Shown here piece after piece: positions 42,885 to 51,669 of a stretch of 64,000 bases of DNA. How positions within the stretch are numbered: position 1 is the stretch's first letter; the number at the start of each line of letters is the position of its first letter. This stretch comes from Sphingomonas faeni (GTDB taxonomy: Bacteria; Pseudomonadota; Alphaproteobacteria; Sphingomonadales; Sphingomonadaceae). The translations under genes and the position numbers were made by a program. The stretch spans positions 1-64,000 of the forward strand of contig NZ_JANBVH010000026.1 of NCBI RefSeq assembly GCF_024273235.1, given 5' to 3'. The notes beneath the pieces were generated by a model, which saw only the letters and a program-made list of their open reading frames with translations, was not told the DNA's origin and searched no databases.

Positions 42885-43973
42885 ATGCGACCGATCGTTT
42901 CCTATTGCGACAAGCTCTCACACATCGGTGCGCTGGCGCTCGTCGCAGCAAGCGGGCAAGCTGCCGCGATGACCCCAGCTTCGCCCCGATTGTCGCCTCC
43001 AATTGTCATTGCGCACCGCGGTGCGAGCGGGCTCCGGCCCGAGCATACGCTGGCGGCCTACTCCCTCGCGATCGACCAGGGCGCGGACTTCATCGAGCCC
43101 GATCTGGTGCCGACCAAGGACGACGTCCTCGTCGCGCGCCACGAGAACAACATCGCGGACACGACCAACGTCGCCGACCATCCCGAGTTCGCCAGCCGGA
43201 AAACCACCAAGACGATCGACGGCCAGACGATGACCGGCTGGTTCGTCGAGGACTTCACGCTCGCCGAACTGAAGACGCTGCGCGCGAAGGAACGCCTGCC
43301 CAAGCTCCGCCCGGCGAACACCGCCTATGACGGCCAGTTCCAGATCCCGACGCTCGCCGAGATCATCGCGCTCGCCAAGCGCCGCACGACCGACACGGGC
43401 CGGACGATCGGCATCTATCCCGAGACCAAGCATCCGACCTATTTCGCGAAGATCGGCCATCCGACCGACGCGAAACTGGTCGCCGAACTGCGCGAAGCCG
43501 GCTGGGATTCGGCCAAAGCGCCGGTGTTCATCCAGTCGTTCGAGGTGAAGAACCTCCAGCGGCTCCACAAGCTGACGAAGGTCCGCCTGATCCAGCTGAT
43601 GGCCGGCGAGGGGGCCCCCGCCGATGGTGCGGAGCCGAGCTATGCGGCTATGATCACCCCCGCCGGCCTCAAGGCGGTCGCCGCCTACGCTTACGGAATC
43701 GGCCCCGACAAGGCGATGCTCTGGACCGACGCTACCCCAACGACGCTGGTCGCCGACGCGCACGCCGCAGGCCTGCGGGTCCACCCCTGGACCTACCGCG
43801 CCGAAAACTATTTCGAACCGACCCGCTTCCGCCACGGCACCGACCCCGCCGCCCACGGCGACATCGCCGCGGAGATCGACGCAGGGCTTGCACAAGGTAT
43901 CGACGGTTTCTTCACCGATTTTCCGCTATACGGGGCCCAGGCGCGTGATCGGTCGCGCGCAGGAGTGAAGTAA
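42885..43973 (+). CDS. glpQ: Glycerophosphodiester phosphodiesterase
   Basis: GlpQ-type enzyme, 362 residues, that hydrolyses glycerophosphodiesters to glycerol-3-phosphate and an alcohol. A signal peptide (residues 1-27, ending SGQAAA) indicates a periplasmic protein. Catalytic motifs are VIAHRGASGLRPEHTLAAY, then FIEPDLVPTKDDVLVARHEN with the metal-binding Glu/Asp and second His. The periplasmic, metal-dependent GlpQ length (about 350) fits better than cytoplasmic UgpQ (about 250). A small lipoprotein gene follows with no gap, so the two are probably co-transcribed. Confidence 0.93.
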   Translation: MRPIVSYCDKLSHIGALALVAASGQAAAMTPASPRLSPPIVIAHRGASGLRPEHTLAAYSLAIDQGADFIEPDLVPTKDDVLVARHENNIADTTNVADHPEFASRKTTKTIDGQTMTGWFVEDFTLAELKTLRAKERLPKLRPANTAYDGQFQIPTLAEIIALAKRRTTDTGRTIGIYPETKHPTYFAKIGHPTDAKLVAELREAGWDSAKAPVFIQSFEVKNLQRLHKLTKVRLIQLMAGEGAPADGAEPSYAAMITPAGLKAVAAYAYGIGPDKAMLWTDATPTTLVADAHAAGLRVHPWTYRAENYFEPTRFRHGTDPAAHGDIAAEIDAGLAQGIDGFFTDFPLYGAQARDRSRAGVK

Positions 43974-44252
43974 ATGCGTAAGGTTCTTCCCGTACTCGCG
44001 GTCCTGCCGTTCCTCGTAAGCGGCTGCATCAGCACCGCGGCCTCGATCGTGAAGGCGCCGTTCCAGGTCGCCGGCAAGGCGGTCGACTGGACCACCACCA
44101 GCCAGGAAGAATCGGACCGCAATTACGGCAAGAAGATGCGCAAGCAGGAAGCCGAAGAGGGCAAGCAGCGCAAGGAACTGGCGAAGCGCTGCAAGAAGGA
44201 CCCACAGCGCCCGGAATGCGGGCAGTACCAAGGGTATCGCGCGGGGAACTGA
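43974..44252 (+). CDS. Small lipoprotein of unknown function
   Basis: A 92-residue protein with a lipoprotein signal: LPFLVSGC, lipidated Cys at residue 18. After a short Ala/Val-rich stretch, the second half is highly charged (KKMRKQEAEEGKQRKELAKR), predicting an amphipathic helix or coiled coil. Two further Cys near the end (KRCKK and PECGQ) could form a disulfide. The ATG directly follows the stop of the GlpQ-like gene. Function is unknown. Confidence 0.8.
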   Translation: MRKVLPVLAVLPFLVSGCISTAASIVKAPFQVAGKAVDWTTTSQEESDRNYGKKMRKQEAEEGKQRKELAKRCKKDPQRPECGQYQGYRAGN

Positions 44253-44279
44253 GCGGCTCCTCCGAACCACCAAGCTACC

Positions 44280-44381
44280 GTCACCCCGAAGGCCGGGGCC
44301 CAGTTGGGCGAACGGAAGTAACTGGGCGCTGCCCTCTGTCAGCAACGTCCCCCAACTGGACCCCGGCCTCCGCCGGGGAGG
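44280..44381. repeat. Paired-hairpin repeat, family A, copy 5
   Basis: The left arm is shortened by three bases in the stem (CCCCGAAGGCCGGGG) but keeps CCCAGTTGGG; the right arm has CCCAACTGGACC. The CAGTTG/CAACTG pair is complementary. It lies between convergent genes. Confidence 0.85.
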
Positions 44382-44418
44382 TAGGCTCAGGAATTGGGAT
44401 ACCGAATCCCGCCCCTTC

Positions 44419-44475
44419 TTGTTCTCCCGCGAAGGCGGGAGCCCAGTCTGGACTCCCGCCTTCGCGGGAGAACAA
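44419..44475. repeat. Compact family E element, copy 4
   Basis: A 57-bp near-perfect palindrome. Arms TTGTTCTCCCGC...GCGGGAGAACAA with stems CTCCCGC-GAAG-GCGGGAG are almost adjacent; the spacer of about 23 bp found in other family E copies is missing. Confidence 0.88.
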
Positions 44476-44513
44476 GGAAGCAGGAGAACAAGCCGTGGGG
44501 TTTGCAACAGCCC

Positions 44514-45179
44514 TCAAAACCACCCCATCACCGTAACCGGAAACGGCGTCCACCACCCAACCCGCACCCCGGCAAACCGCAGCGCATCCCCCGTCCACGC
44601 ATTACACGTCCGAACCGCGCTATACCGCCCGTTGGCCTCATAAAACGCATCATACCCGGCATACCCCCGATACCGCGCACCCCCGTCGCGAAAGCTCGCC
44701 CGGATATACGCCGCCAGCCGCCGATACTGCGCCGGCGTCACGACGATCTCCCGAGCGCCATCCCCCGCCCGCGGCCTCGGCAGATGGTCGACATGCATCA
44801 ACGTCCGCGTGCTCCCCACCGCCGAAGCAACCACCGTCCGAAGCTTCACGTCCGCCCAGGTCGGCGTCTCCAGATAGAACGCCTTCTCCCCCCATCCGAA
44901 CGACACATGATCGAACGCGCCATACCGCGGATCACTTAGATCCTCCGCCCGAGCCACCCCGCGCCAATCCACCCCAGCGGCGACCTTCGGCACGATGATC
45001 CCGGTATGCACGCCGTTGCTCTCGACGAAGATATGCACGCCCTCGGCAGGCGCCCGCCAGTCGCGATTGCTGGGAATCGACCCGCCGATCAGCCCCGCCA
45101 CCGCATAGCTCGCGACCACCCCGAACACCGCCGTAACGGCCCCTAAAATCCACCGCACCCAGCGCGTTTCCGTCTTCAT
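44514..45179 (-). CDS. DUF2459 (TIGR02117-type) membrane-anchored protein
   Basis: A 221-residue protein. One N-terminal membrane helix (residues 10-30) precedes a periplasmic domain with VESNGVHTGIIVPKVAAGVD, a conserved block FGWGEKAFYLETPTWADVK and RTCNAWTGDALRFAGV near residue 190. The TCNAW Cys and the upstream NGVHTG His suggest a cysteine-peptidase-like active site, but activity is not established. It is divergent from phhA, 22 bases apart. Function is unknown. Confidence 0.85.
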   Translation of the reverse strand: MKTETRWVRWILGAVTAVFGVVASYAVAGLIGGSIPSNRDWRAPAEGVHIFVESNGVHTGIIVPKVAAGVDWRGVARAEDLSDPRYGAFDHVSFGWGEKAFYLETPTWADVKLRTVVASAVGSTRTLMHVDHLPRPRAGDGAREIVVTPAQYRRLAAYIRASFRDGGARYRGYAGYDAFYEANGRYSAVRTCNAWTGDALRFAGVRVGWWTPFPVTVMGWF

Positions 45180-45201
45180 GCCGTCATGCTAGACCAGCCG
45201 C

Positions 45202-46080
45202 ATGGCCAATGACACGCACGTACTGAGCACCCCGCCCGAAGGCGCCCCCGACTGGACGATCCCGCAGAATTGGGCGGCCTACACCGCGGAGGACCACGCG
45301 ACCTGGGACACGCTGTTCGCGCGCCAGTCGAAACTGCTCCCCGGCCGCGCCTCCAACGCGTGGCTGCGCGGGCTCGACGTGCTGAAGCTGTCGAAGCCCG
45401 GCATCCCCGATTTCGAGGAACTGTCCGAGCGCCTCATGAAGCTGACCGGCTGGTCGGTGGTCGCGGTCCCCGGCCTCGTCCCCGACGACGTGTTCTTCGA
45501 CCACATGGCCAACCGCCGGTTCGTCGCCGGCAATTTCATCCGCCGGCCCGATCAGCTCGACTACCTGCAAGAGCCGGACGTCTTCCACGACGTGTTCGGT
45601 CACGTGCCGATGCTCGCCGACCCGGTGTTCGCGGATTACCTCGCCGCGTACGGTCGCGGCGGCCAGCGCGCGCTGGGGCTCGACGCGCTGAAATATCTCG
45701 GCCGGCTCTACTGGTACACGGTCGAGTTCGGCCTGATCGCGGAACCCGAAGGCCTGCGCATCTACGGCTCCGGGATCGTCTCCAGCTTCGCCGAGACCCG
45801 CTTCGCGCTCGACGATCCAAGCCCAAACCGCATCGCGCTGGACCTCGCCCGGGTGATGCGGACCGAGTACCGGATCGACGATTTCCAGCAGAACTACTTC
45901 GTGATCCCCAGCTTCGACGAATTGCTGCGGCTGACGGTAGAGACGGATTTCGCACCGCTCTACGAGGAACTGAAGGCGCTCCCGGATATCCCGGTGGCGC
46001 GGATCGAGCCGGGGGATGTGGTGATCACTGAGGGTACGCAGGACTATGCGACCGCGAAGGTGGCCGCCCAGCCCGCATAA
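45202..46080 (+). CDS. phhA: Phenylalanine 4-monooxygenase
   Basis: Tetrahydropterin-dependent aromatic amino acid hydroxylase that converts phenylalanine to tyrosine. It has 292 residues, the size of bacterial monomeric enzymes. The iron ligands are visible: DVFHDVFGHVP (His129 and His134) and YWYTVEFGL (Glu175). ANRRFVAGNFIRRPDQLDY is the pterin-binding side. No regulatory ACT domain is present. The carbinolamine dehydratase that recycles the pterin is not in the window. It appears to be a single-gene unit followed by repeats. Confidence 0.96.
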   Translation: MANDTHVLSTPPEGAPDWTIPQNWAAYTAEDHATWDTLFARQSKLLPGRASNAWLRGLDVLKLSKPGIPDFEELSERLMKLTGWSVVAVPGLVPDDVFFDHMANRRFVAGNFIRRPDQLDYLQEPDVFHDVFGHVPMLADPVFADYLAAYGRGGQRALGLDALKYLGRLYWYTVEFGLIAEPEGLRIYGSGIVSSFAETRFALDDPSPNRIALDLARVMRTEYRIDDFQQNYFVIPSFDELLRLTVETDFAPLYEELKALPDIPVARIEPGDVVITEGTQDYATAKVAAQPA

Positions 46081-46098
46081 GCCACCCCCGAGAGGCTA

Positions 46099-46190
46099 CC
46101 ACCCCGGCGAAGGCCGGGGCCCAGTTGGGATAGCGGCGCGGTTCTATCTCAAGGCTTCACCCAACTGGGCCCCGGCCTCCGCCGGGGTGG
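46099..46190. repeat. Paired-hairpin repeat, family A, copy 6
   Basis: It has canonical arms with CCCAGTTGGG/CCCAACTGGG, fully complementary, and the shortest family A spacer here (about 30 bp). It lies 18 bases past the phhA stop. Confidence 0.92.
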
Positions 46191-46225
46191 AGCCGGAAGT
46201 GGGTAGAGGGCAACCCCTCCAACCT

Positions 46226-46280
46226 TGTTCCCCCGCGAAGGCGGGGGCCCAGACTGGACCCCCGCCTTCGCGGGGGAACA
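46226..46280. repeat. Compact family E element, copy 5
   Basis: A near-perfect palindrome TGTTCCCCCGC...GCGGGGGAACA with the two arms almost adjacent, as in copy 4. It ends 10 bases before the prmA stop codon (minus strand), so it can serve both convergent transcripts as a 3' hairpin. Confidence 0.88.
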
Positions 46281-46290
46281 TACTTCTACA

Positions 46291-47226
46291 CTAGATATCC
46301 AGCGCCCACCCATCGCGCCCCTTGGGATCGAACGGCCCCTCCGCCACGAACCTCACCGCCCCAGCCCGCAACTGAAGCACACTCCAATCCCCCCGCCGAT
46401 CGACCGCCTCCAGCGAACATCCGCAAGCCTCATACGCCGCGACAACCCCAGCCCGCTGAGTCTCCAGCAACCCGGCCAGCACGATCGTCGCCCCCACATC
46501 CGAAATCGAAGCGATCTCCGGCGCCATCGACACCAGCGGCCCCGCCAGAATATTCGCGATCACCAGGTCATACGGCGCCCGCGCCACGATCGCATCGTCC
46601 AGCGTCCCATCCGCGACCACCAGATCGATCCCCGAGACCCCGTTCAGCGCCGCATTCTCCGCCGTAACATCGATCGAGACCGGATCGATATCCGTCCCCA
46701 TCACCCTGGCCCCGGGCCAAAGATGCGCCGCCGCAAACGCCAGCAGCCCGGTCCCCGTCCCGATATCGATCACGTTGGCGAAAGTCTCGCCAGCCAACCC
46801 GTCGAGCATAGCCAGACACCCGCTGGTCGTCTCGTGATGCCCCGTCCCGAACGCGCGGCTAGCCTCGATCAGGAACGCCCGCTTGTCCGCCGGCACCGCG
46901 CCCGCATGCGCCCCCGTATGCACGAAGAACCGCCCGACCGACAAAGGCTCGAGCCCAGCCTGGCTCATCGTCACCCAGTCCGCATCGCCCAACCGCTCGA
47001 CCGCGATCTCGGCCCCCGCCGCACTCGGCACCAGCGCGCGCACCGCCGCCACGGTGTCCGCCGCCGGCTCATGCTCGAAATACGCGTCGAGCCGCCAGGA
47101 TTCGACGTCGTCCTCGATCTCCTCGGTCGTCATCAACACTGCGTCGATCGTGAGTTCGCCACTCGCATCGATCGCCTCGGCCTCGGCCCGCGTACAGGGG
47201 AGGGTGAGTTTCCAACTATCGGACAT
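46291..47226 (-). CDS. prmA: Ribosomal protein L11 methyltransferase
   Basis: SAM-dependent methyltransferase that trimethylates L11, 311 residues. The substrate-recognition N-terminal domain covers about residues 1-115. The catalytic domain carries EASRAFGTGHHETTSGCL, SAM motif I VIDIGTGTGLLAFAA, then TDIDPVSIDVTAENA and the NILAGPL block with the conserved N-I-L-A. Its start overlaps the end of the SDR gene by 11 bases, suggesting co-transcription. Confidence 0.95.
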   Translation of the reverse strand: MSDSWKLTLPCTRAEAEAIDASGELTIDAVLMTTEEIEDDVESWRLDAYFEHEPAADTVAAVRALVPSAAGAEIAVERLGDADWVTMSQAGLEPLSVGRFFVHTGAHAGAVPADKRAFLIEASRAFGTGHHETTSGCLAMLDGLAGETFANVIDIGTGTGLLAFAAAHLWPGARVMGTDIDPVSIDVTAENAALNGVSGIDLVVADGTLDDAIVARAPYDLVIANILAGPLVSMAPEIASISDVGATIVLAGLLETQRAGVVAAYEACGCSLEAVDRRGDWSVLQLRAGAVRFVAEGPFDPKGRDGWALDI

Positions 47227-47905
47227 AGCTCGCTCCGTTCACGTCGATCACCGACCCCGTCATCGAAGCCGGCGCCTCCAGCGCGCAATAGCGTGCGACC
47301 GACGCGACCTCCGCCGGATCGGCAACCTTGCCGAGCGGAATGTCGGCGAGCAGCGCATCGCCGCCCCTGCTCGACAGGTAGTCCTCTGCCATCCCGGTCA
47401 TCGTGAACCCCGGGCACACCGCAAACGCCAAAATCCCCTCCCGAGCATACCCCCGAGCGATCGTCTTGGTCATCGCCACCATCCCCGCCTTCGACGCGGC
47501 ATAATGCCAATGCGCCGGCGAATCCCCGCGATACGCCGCCCGGCTCGCGATATTGACGATCCGACCACCAACCCCGCGCGCCTGCCAATGCAGCACCGCC
47601 AACCGGCAAAGCTCGGCGGACGCGGTCAGGTTGATCCGCATCGTCCGCTCCCACTGCGCGGTCCAGTCGTCGTCGGCGAGGGGCGATGCCTCGAACACCC
47701 CCGCATTATTGATCAGCACATCGATCGCGCCATCAGCCTGCTCCAGCGCCGCGTTCCACAACGCAGTCGGTCCTGCGGGATCGCTGAAGTCGGCCGGGAT
47801 ACCGCTAGCGGTCCCATGCCCGATAACGGAAGCGCCCGCGTCGGTCAGCGCCGCCTGAATAGCCGCGCCGATACCGCGGCTTGAGCCGGTAAGAAGAATG
47901 GTCAT
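47216..47905 (-). CDS. SDR family oxidoreductase
   Basis: Short-chain dehydrogenase, 229 residues. The cofactor loop TGSSRGIG is at the extreme N-terminus, DVLINNAGVF is in the middle, and the catalytic pattern is IASRAAYRG with HYAASKAGM (Ser, Tyr and Lys). The C-terminus GSVIDVNGASYVR is FabG-like. The substrate is unknown; 3-oxoacyl-ACP reductase is possible, but a duplicate metabolic role is as likely. It is upstream of prmA with overlapping ends. Confidence 0.9.
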   Translation of the reverse strand: MTILLTGSSRGIGAAIQAALTDAGASVIGHGTASGIPADFSDPAGPTALWNAALEQADGAIDVLINNAGVFEASPLADDDWTAQWERTMRINLTASAELCRLAVLHWQARGVGGRIVNIASRAAYRGDSPAHWHYAASKAGMVAMTKTIARGYAREGILAFAVCPGFTMTGMAEDYLSSRGGDALLADIPLGKVADPAEVASVARYCALEAPASMTGSVIDVNGASYVR

Positions 47906-47952
47906 CCCAATGCTCTAGCGCCGCAGGCCGTATCCGTCACCCAACCCGGTCC

Positions 47953-48032
47953 GTCACCCCAGCGAAAGCTGGGGTATCCCCGTGGCGGGCACCCGGCTCA
48001 AACATGGATACCCCAGCTTTCGCTGGGGCGAC
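47953..48032. repeat. Paired-hairpin repeat, family F
   Basis: Arms GTCACCCCAGC...GCTGGGGTATCC are inverted; each has stem CCCCAGC-GAAA-GCTGGGG. The spacer is about 25 bp. It lies upstream of the SDR gene and past the end of the chemoreceptor gene, all on the minus strand. Confidence 0.88.
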
Positions 48033-48142
48033 GGGCTTGACTGCGGAACCCGTGGCTCCCTCTCCGAGCCCCCAATGCTCTGCGTCCTCTGCGCCTCCGC
48101 GCGAAACATTCTCCGCTCGCGTCCCAGATTAAAGGCCCCCCC

Positions 48143-49585
48143 TCAAGCCACACTAGCCGAGAACCCGTCCGCCGCCCCGCGCAGCACGCCAAGCTGGTCG
48201 TCGACGTCGCCGAACGCGTGCCCCAGCTGGTCGATCTCCGCCGCCACCGCCTCGGTATCCGCTCGAATCGTCGCGATCGTCGTCGACATCGAATCCGCCG
48301 CCAGCGCCGTCTCGTCGACCGCAGCGGTGATCGCGGTGACGGTGTGCGCCTGCACCTCCATCGCGTGGCGGATCCGGTCGGCGCTGTGCTGCACCTCGGT
48401 CACCGTCGCCTTGATCCCCGCATTGGTCGCGACCGTCGCCGCGGTCGCCGACTGGATCGCGGCGATCTTCGCGGCGATGTCGTCGGTCGCCCGCGCGGTC
48501 TGGCTGGCAAGCGATTTCACCTCCTGCGCCACCACCGCGAAGCCGCGCCCGGCATCGCCCGCCCGCGCCGCCTCGATCGTCGCGTTCAGCGCCAGCAGGT
48601 TGGTCTGCCCGGCGATGCTGCGGATCAGCCCGAGGATCGATTCGATCGACTTGGCATGCTCGCTCAGCGCCTCCGACACCCCGACCGCCTCGCCGGTCTG
48701 CGTACAGGCCCGGTCGGCGATGGCCGCCGCCGCCTCGACTTCGGTGCGCGCATCCTCGATCGCGCGGATCAGCCCGGCGGTGGTCTGCGCCGCCTCGCGC
48801 ATCGCCACCGCGGACTGTTCCGCCGTCTGCGCGACCTCGCTCGCCTTGCAGAGCATGCCGCGGGTCGACGCCGATGCCCCCGCCGCCTGCACCCGGATCC
48901 GTGCCCCCAGCGCCGCGGTGTGCTCGATCGACGCCGCGATGCTGCCCCGGAACTCGGTCGCGCGCGTCTGTCGTTCGACCCGCGCCGCCTCGGCATCGCT
49001 CGCGCCGAGATGCGACGCCATGATGTCCGCCTCGATCAGCGCCAGCCGCTGCACCACGTCGCTGAGCGTCCGCATCGCCGACATGTCCGCGCCCAATCGG
49101 TCGGCGAGCAGGTTCAGCGTCACGCTATGCGCAAACGCCAGCGACGACAGCAGCGCGGGCAGGGGGATGCCGGAGCGATGCGAATCCTCGGCATGGCGGA
49201 TCGCCATCGCCTTCCACGCATCGTCGTTGGGCGAGATATATTTCAGCCGGACATATTGCGCGCTCGACGCGATCCGCTGTTCGAGCAGCGCGGGCGTGAA
49301 ATGCTGCTGGATATGCCGCGCCGATTCCAGCGACAGGTAATGCCGCCAGAAGGTCTCGGCGATTTCGCGGCGATCGGCCGGTTCGAGCAATACGCTGATC
49401 GTCGCGCAGGCCGGCTCGATCAGTCCGTCCCAGTCATAGTCATGAACGCGTTCGCGCAGCGGCCGCTGGTCGCCGCCCCAGTTCCGGACCGGCGTGCGCG
49501 CGCCTTCACGTGTCCCCTCGGAACCGCCAGGCTGCCCCCCGTCTTGGACGGATGGGCTGGAAATCCTCTCCTGATGCTCGATCAT
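48143..49585 (-). CDS. Globin-coupled-sensor-type methyl-accepting chemotaxis protein (1)
   Basis: Soluble chemoreceptor, 480 residues, no membrane helix. Residues about 55-185 resemble the sensor globin of HemAT-type proteins: [18 protein letters not shown], then [17 protein letters not shown], where His136 corresponds to the presumed proximal haem ligand. The C-terminal MCP domain has the signalling tip [20 protein letters not shown] followed by [20 protein letters not shown]. It likely senses oxygen or a redox gas and signals to CheA. AGGAGG lies six bases before the start. It lies directly downstream of a close paralogue on the same strand, 20 bases apart. Confidence 0.85.
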   Translation of the reverse strand: MIEHQERISSPSVQDGGQPGGSEGTREGARTPVRNWGGDQRPLRERVHDYDWDGLIEPACATISVLLEPADRREIAETFWRHYLSLESARHIQQHFTPALLEQRIASSAQYVRLKYISPNDDAWKAMAIRHAEDSHRSGIPLPALLSSLAFAHSVTLNLLADRLGADMSAMRTLSDVVQRLALIEADIMASHLGASDAEAARVERQTRATEFRGSIAASIEHTAALGARIRVQAAGASASTRGMLCKASEVAQTAEQSAVAMREAAQTTAGLIRAIEDARTEVEAAAAIADRACTQTGEAVGVSEALSEHAKSIESILGLIRSIAGQTNLLALNATIEAARAGDAGRGFAVVAQEVKSLASQTARATDDIAAKIAAIQSATAATVATNAGIKATVTEVQHSADRIRHAMEVQAHTVTAITAAVDETALAADSMSTTIATIRADTEAVAAEIDQLGHAFGDVDDQLGVLRGAADGFSASVA

Positions 49586-49605
49586 CGCCCCCTCCTGAGG
49601 GTCCG

Positions 49606-50994
49606 TTATGCAGCGACCTTCGCGACGAAATCGCCTGCGCTGTTCTTGAGGTTGCCCAGCCGCGTATCCAGTACGTCGAAGCCGCGACCGACGCCGTCGA
49701 TCTCGGTCGCGACCGTCTCGGTATCCTCGCGGATCGCGGCGATCGTGGTCGACATCGAGTCCGCCGCCAGCGCGGTCTCGTCGACCGCCGCGGTGATCGC
49801 GGTCACCGTCTGCGCCTGTGCCTCCATCGCATAGCGGATACGGTCGGCGCTTTCCTGCACCTCCGCCACGGTCGCCTTGATCGAGGCGTTGGTATCGACG
49901 GTCGATCGCGTCGCGGACTGGATCGCGGCGATCTTCGCGGCGATGTCGTCGGTCGCCCGCGCGGTCTGGTTGGCGAGGCTCTTCACCTCCTGCGCCACCA
50001 CCGCGAAGCCGCGGCCGGCGTCGCCCGCCCGCGCGGCCTCGATCGTCGCGTTCAGCGCGAGCAGGTTGGTCTGCCCGGCAATGTCCCGGATCAGCCCCAG
50101 GATCGATTCGATCGACTTCGCATGATCGCTGAGCGTCTCGGACATGCCGACCGCCTGGCCCGCCTGTGCCGACGCGCGGTTGGCGATCTCGGCGGCGGCT
50201 TCGACTTCGGTGCGCGCATCCTCGATCGCCCGGATCAGCCCGGCGGCGGTCTGTGCCGCCTCGCGCATCGCCACCGCGGATTGCTCGGCGGCGGCGGCGA
50301 CTTCGCTCGCCTTGCCCAGCACCGCGCGGGTCGATGCCGAACTCCGCATCGCCTGTTCGCGGAGCATGTGGCCCTCGTCGGTCGCGGTCTCGACCATCGC
50401 CGCGATCCCGTCGCGAAATTCCGCCGCCAGCGTGTCGCGCGCGACCCGCGCCGAGTGCGTGCTGTACGCATTATAGATCGCGACGGTAATCTCGCCTTCC
50501 AGCGCGGACAGCCGCATCAGCGTGTCGATATAGACCGGCAGCTTGGCGTCCGACCGGTCGACCCGCCGCATCAGCACCTCCAGCGCGGCACGGTCACTCG
50601 CGCTGATCATCGACAGCAGCGCCATCGGCGACACACCCGCGACATAGGCCGCCGCGACGGAGCGCTCGACCGACTCGACCCAGGCGCGCCCGCTCGTATC
50701 GAGGAAGCGATTGCGCAGGAAGGTGCAGCCGACCTCGATCATCTGCTCGGTCTCGTGCGGTGCCCAGATCCGCTCGTCGGAGAAACAGCGCAGCCATTGT
50801 TCCCAATACGCCTTCGAGACATGCGTGATCTCGGGAGCCAGCGCCGCCCAGACTTCGCGGCTCGCGCTGCTGAGCGATCCGTCGAAGTCGAAAACCCGCA
50901 GCCGTGCAGCGAGGTCGACAGAGGCCGCAATCGCGCCGGGAACCGGCAGGTCGGTGGTGGTCAAGACGATGGACTCCGGATCGGGTATGCGCAT
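49606..50994 (-). CDS. Globin-coupled-sensor-type methyl-accepting chemotaxis protein (2)
   Basis: A 462-residue soluble receptor, paralogue of the adjacent gene. The C-terminal MCP halves are nearly identical (for example [18 protein letters not shown] and [19 protein letters not shown] in both), while the N-terminal sensor domains differ widely. Where copy 1 has the presumed haem His in EDSHRSGIP, this protein reads AAAYVAGVS, with Tyr117 at that position, so haem binding is doubtful. It may sense something else or modulate copy 1. It is the first gene of the pair. Confidence 0.82.
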   Translation of the reverse strand: MRIPDPESIVLTTTDLPVPGAIAASVDLAARLRVFDFDGSLSSASREVWAALAPEITHVSKAYWEQWLRCFSDERIWAPHETEQMIEVGCTFLRNRFLDTSGRAWVESVERSVAAAYVAGVSPMALLSMISASDRAALEVLMRRVDRSDAKLPVYIDTLMRLSALEGEITVAIYNAYSTHSARVARDTLAAEFRDGIAAMVETATDEGHMLREQAMRSSASTRAVLGKASEVAAAAEQSAVAMREAAQTAAGLIRAIEDARTEVEAAAEIANRASAQAGQAVGMSETLSDHAKSIESILGLIRDIAGQTNLLALNATIEAARAGDAGRGFAVVAQEVKSLANQTARATDDIAAKIAAIQSATRSTVDTNASIKATVAEVQESADRIRYAMEAQAQTVTAITAAVDETALAADSMSTTIAAIREDTETVATEIDGVGRGFDVLDTRLGNLKNSAGDFVAKVAA

Positions 50995-51160
50995 CTGGCG
51001 CTACAGCGTATGTCTTAAGGCCGGGTTAGGGATCGGTCGCACCGCGGCCTCCGTGCAAAATCATTTCGCATCCGGCCCGTCCGGTAATTCCGTCGGGCAT
51101 CGTGGCTCCGGCGGCGGCATGGTTCGCGGTGTCATGGGTTATCGGACCGCTCCCAATGGG

Positions 51161-51188
51161 TTGCATCGCAGCACGCGGTGGCTAATAG
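51161..51188 (+). promoter_or_regulatory. Candidate sdh promoter
   Basis: TTGCAT (51161-51166), a 16-bp spacer and TAATAG (51183-51188) form a plausible housekeeping promoter about 70 bases before sdhC. The AT-rich TATATATT at 51200-51207 is an alternative -10. The rest of the 264-base gap shows no gene. Confidence 0.35.
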
Positions 51189-51209
51189 GTCGCCCGATCT
51201 ATATATTGT

Positions 51210-51230
51210 GAACCAAGATAATTTTGGTTC
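51210..51230. promoter_or_regulatory. 21-bp inverted repeat upstream of sdhC
   Basis: GAACCAA-N7-TTGGTTC is a perfect 7-bp inverted repeat with an AT-rich 7-bp centre, located in the sdhC leader 28 bases before the start codon. A further half-site (TGGTTCG) follows at about 51240. It looks like an operator for a dimeric regulator of succinate dehydrogenase; the regulator is unknown. A hairpin in the mRNA leader is the alternative. Confidence 0.5.
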
Positions 51231-51258
51231 GTCATCTTCTGGTTCGAGGACTCCGCCC

Positions 51259-51669
51259 TTGGCATCGCGCAACCCGGCACGCCCGCTTTCTCCCCATCTG
51301 CAGGTCTATAAATGGGGCCCGCACATGCTGGTCTCGATCCTGCACCGCGTGACCGGCAGCGGGATGGCGACCGTCGGCAGCCTGCTGCTCGTCTGGTGGC
51401 TCGCCGCGATCGCGTCGGGCGATCAGGCCTATGCGACCTTCGTCGACGTGTTCACCACCGACACCGGTGGCCTCAACGTCCTCGGCTACGTCATCGCCGT
51501 TGGCCTGACGCTGTCGCTGTTCCAGCACATGATGACCGGCATCCGCCACTTCGTGCTCGATATCGGCGCCGGCTACGAACTGAAGCGCAATCGTGTCGGC
51601 GCGATCGCGACGATGGTCGTGTCGGTCGCTCTTACGGTCGTGTTCTGGCTCTACATGGGGATCAAGTAA
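51259..51669 (+). CDS. sdhC: Succinate dehydrogenase cytochrome b556 subunit
   Basis: Membrane anchor of complex II, 136 residues with three helices. RPLSPHLQVYKWGPHM and SILHRVTGSG (the haem/quinone-site Ser-His-Arg region) are the family signature, and QHMMTGIRHFVLD is the second conserved block. A TTG start at 51259 is preferred: GAGGA lies eight bases upstream, and it yields the usual N-terminus ASRNPARPLSP. An ATG at 51178 would place the 21-bp inverted repeat inside the gene. Its stop overlaps the sdhD start (TAATG). Confidence 0.93.
   Translation: MASRNPARPLSPHLQVYKWGPHMLVSILHRVTGSGMATVGSLLLVWWLAAIASGDQAYATFVDVFTTDTGGLNVLGYVIAVGLTLSLFQHMMTGIRHFVLDIGAGYELKRNRVGAIATMVVSVALTVVFWLYMGIK

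Noticed and set aside
51178..51258. ATG at 51178 as the sdhC start
   Set aside because: It would add 27 residues unlike any SdhC N-terminus and place the 21-bp inverted repeat in coding sequence. The TTG at 51259 has a proper ribosome-binding site and gives the expected protein start.
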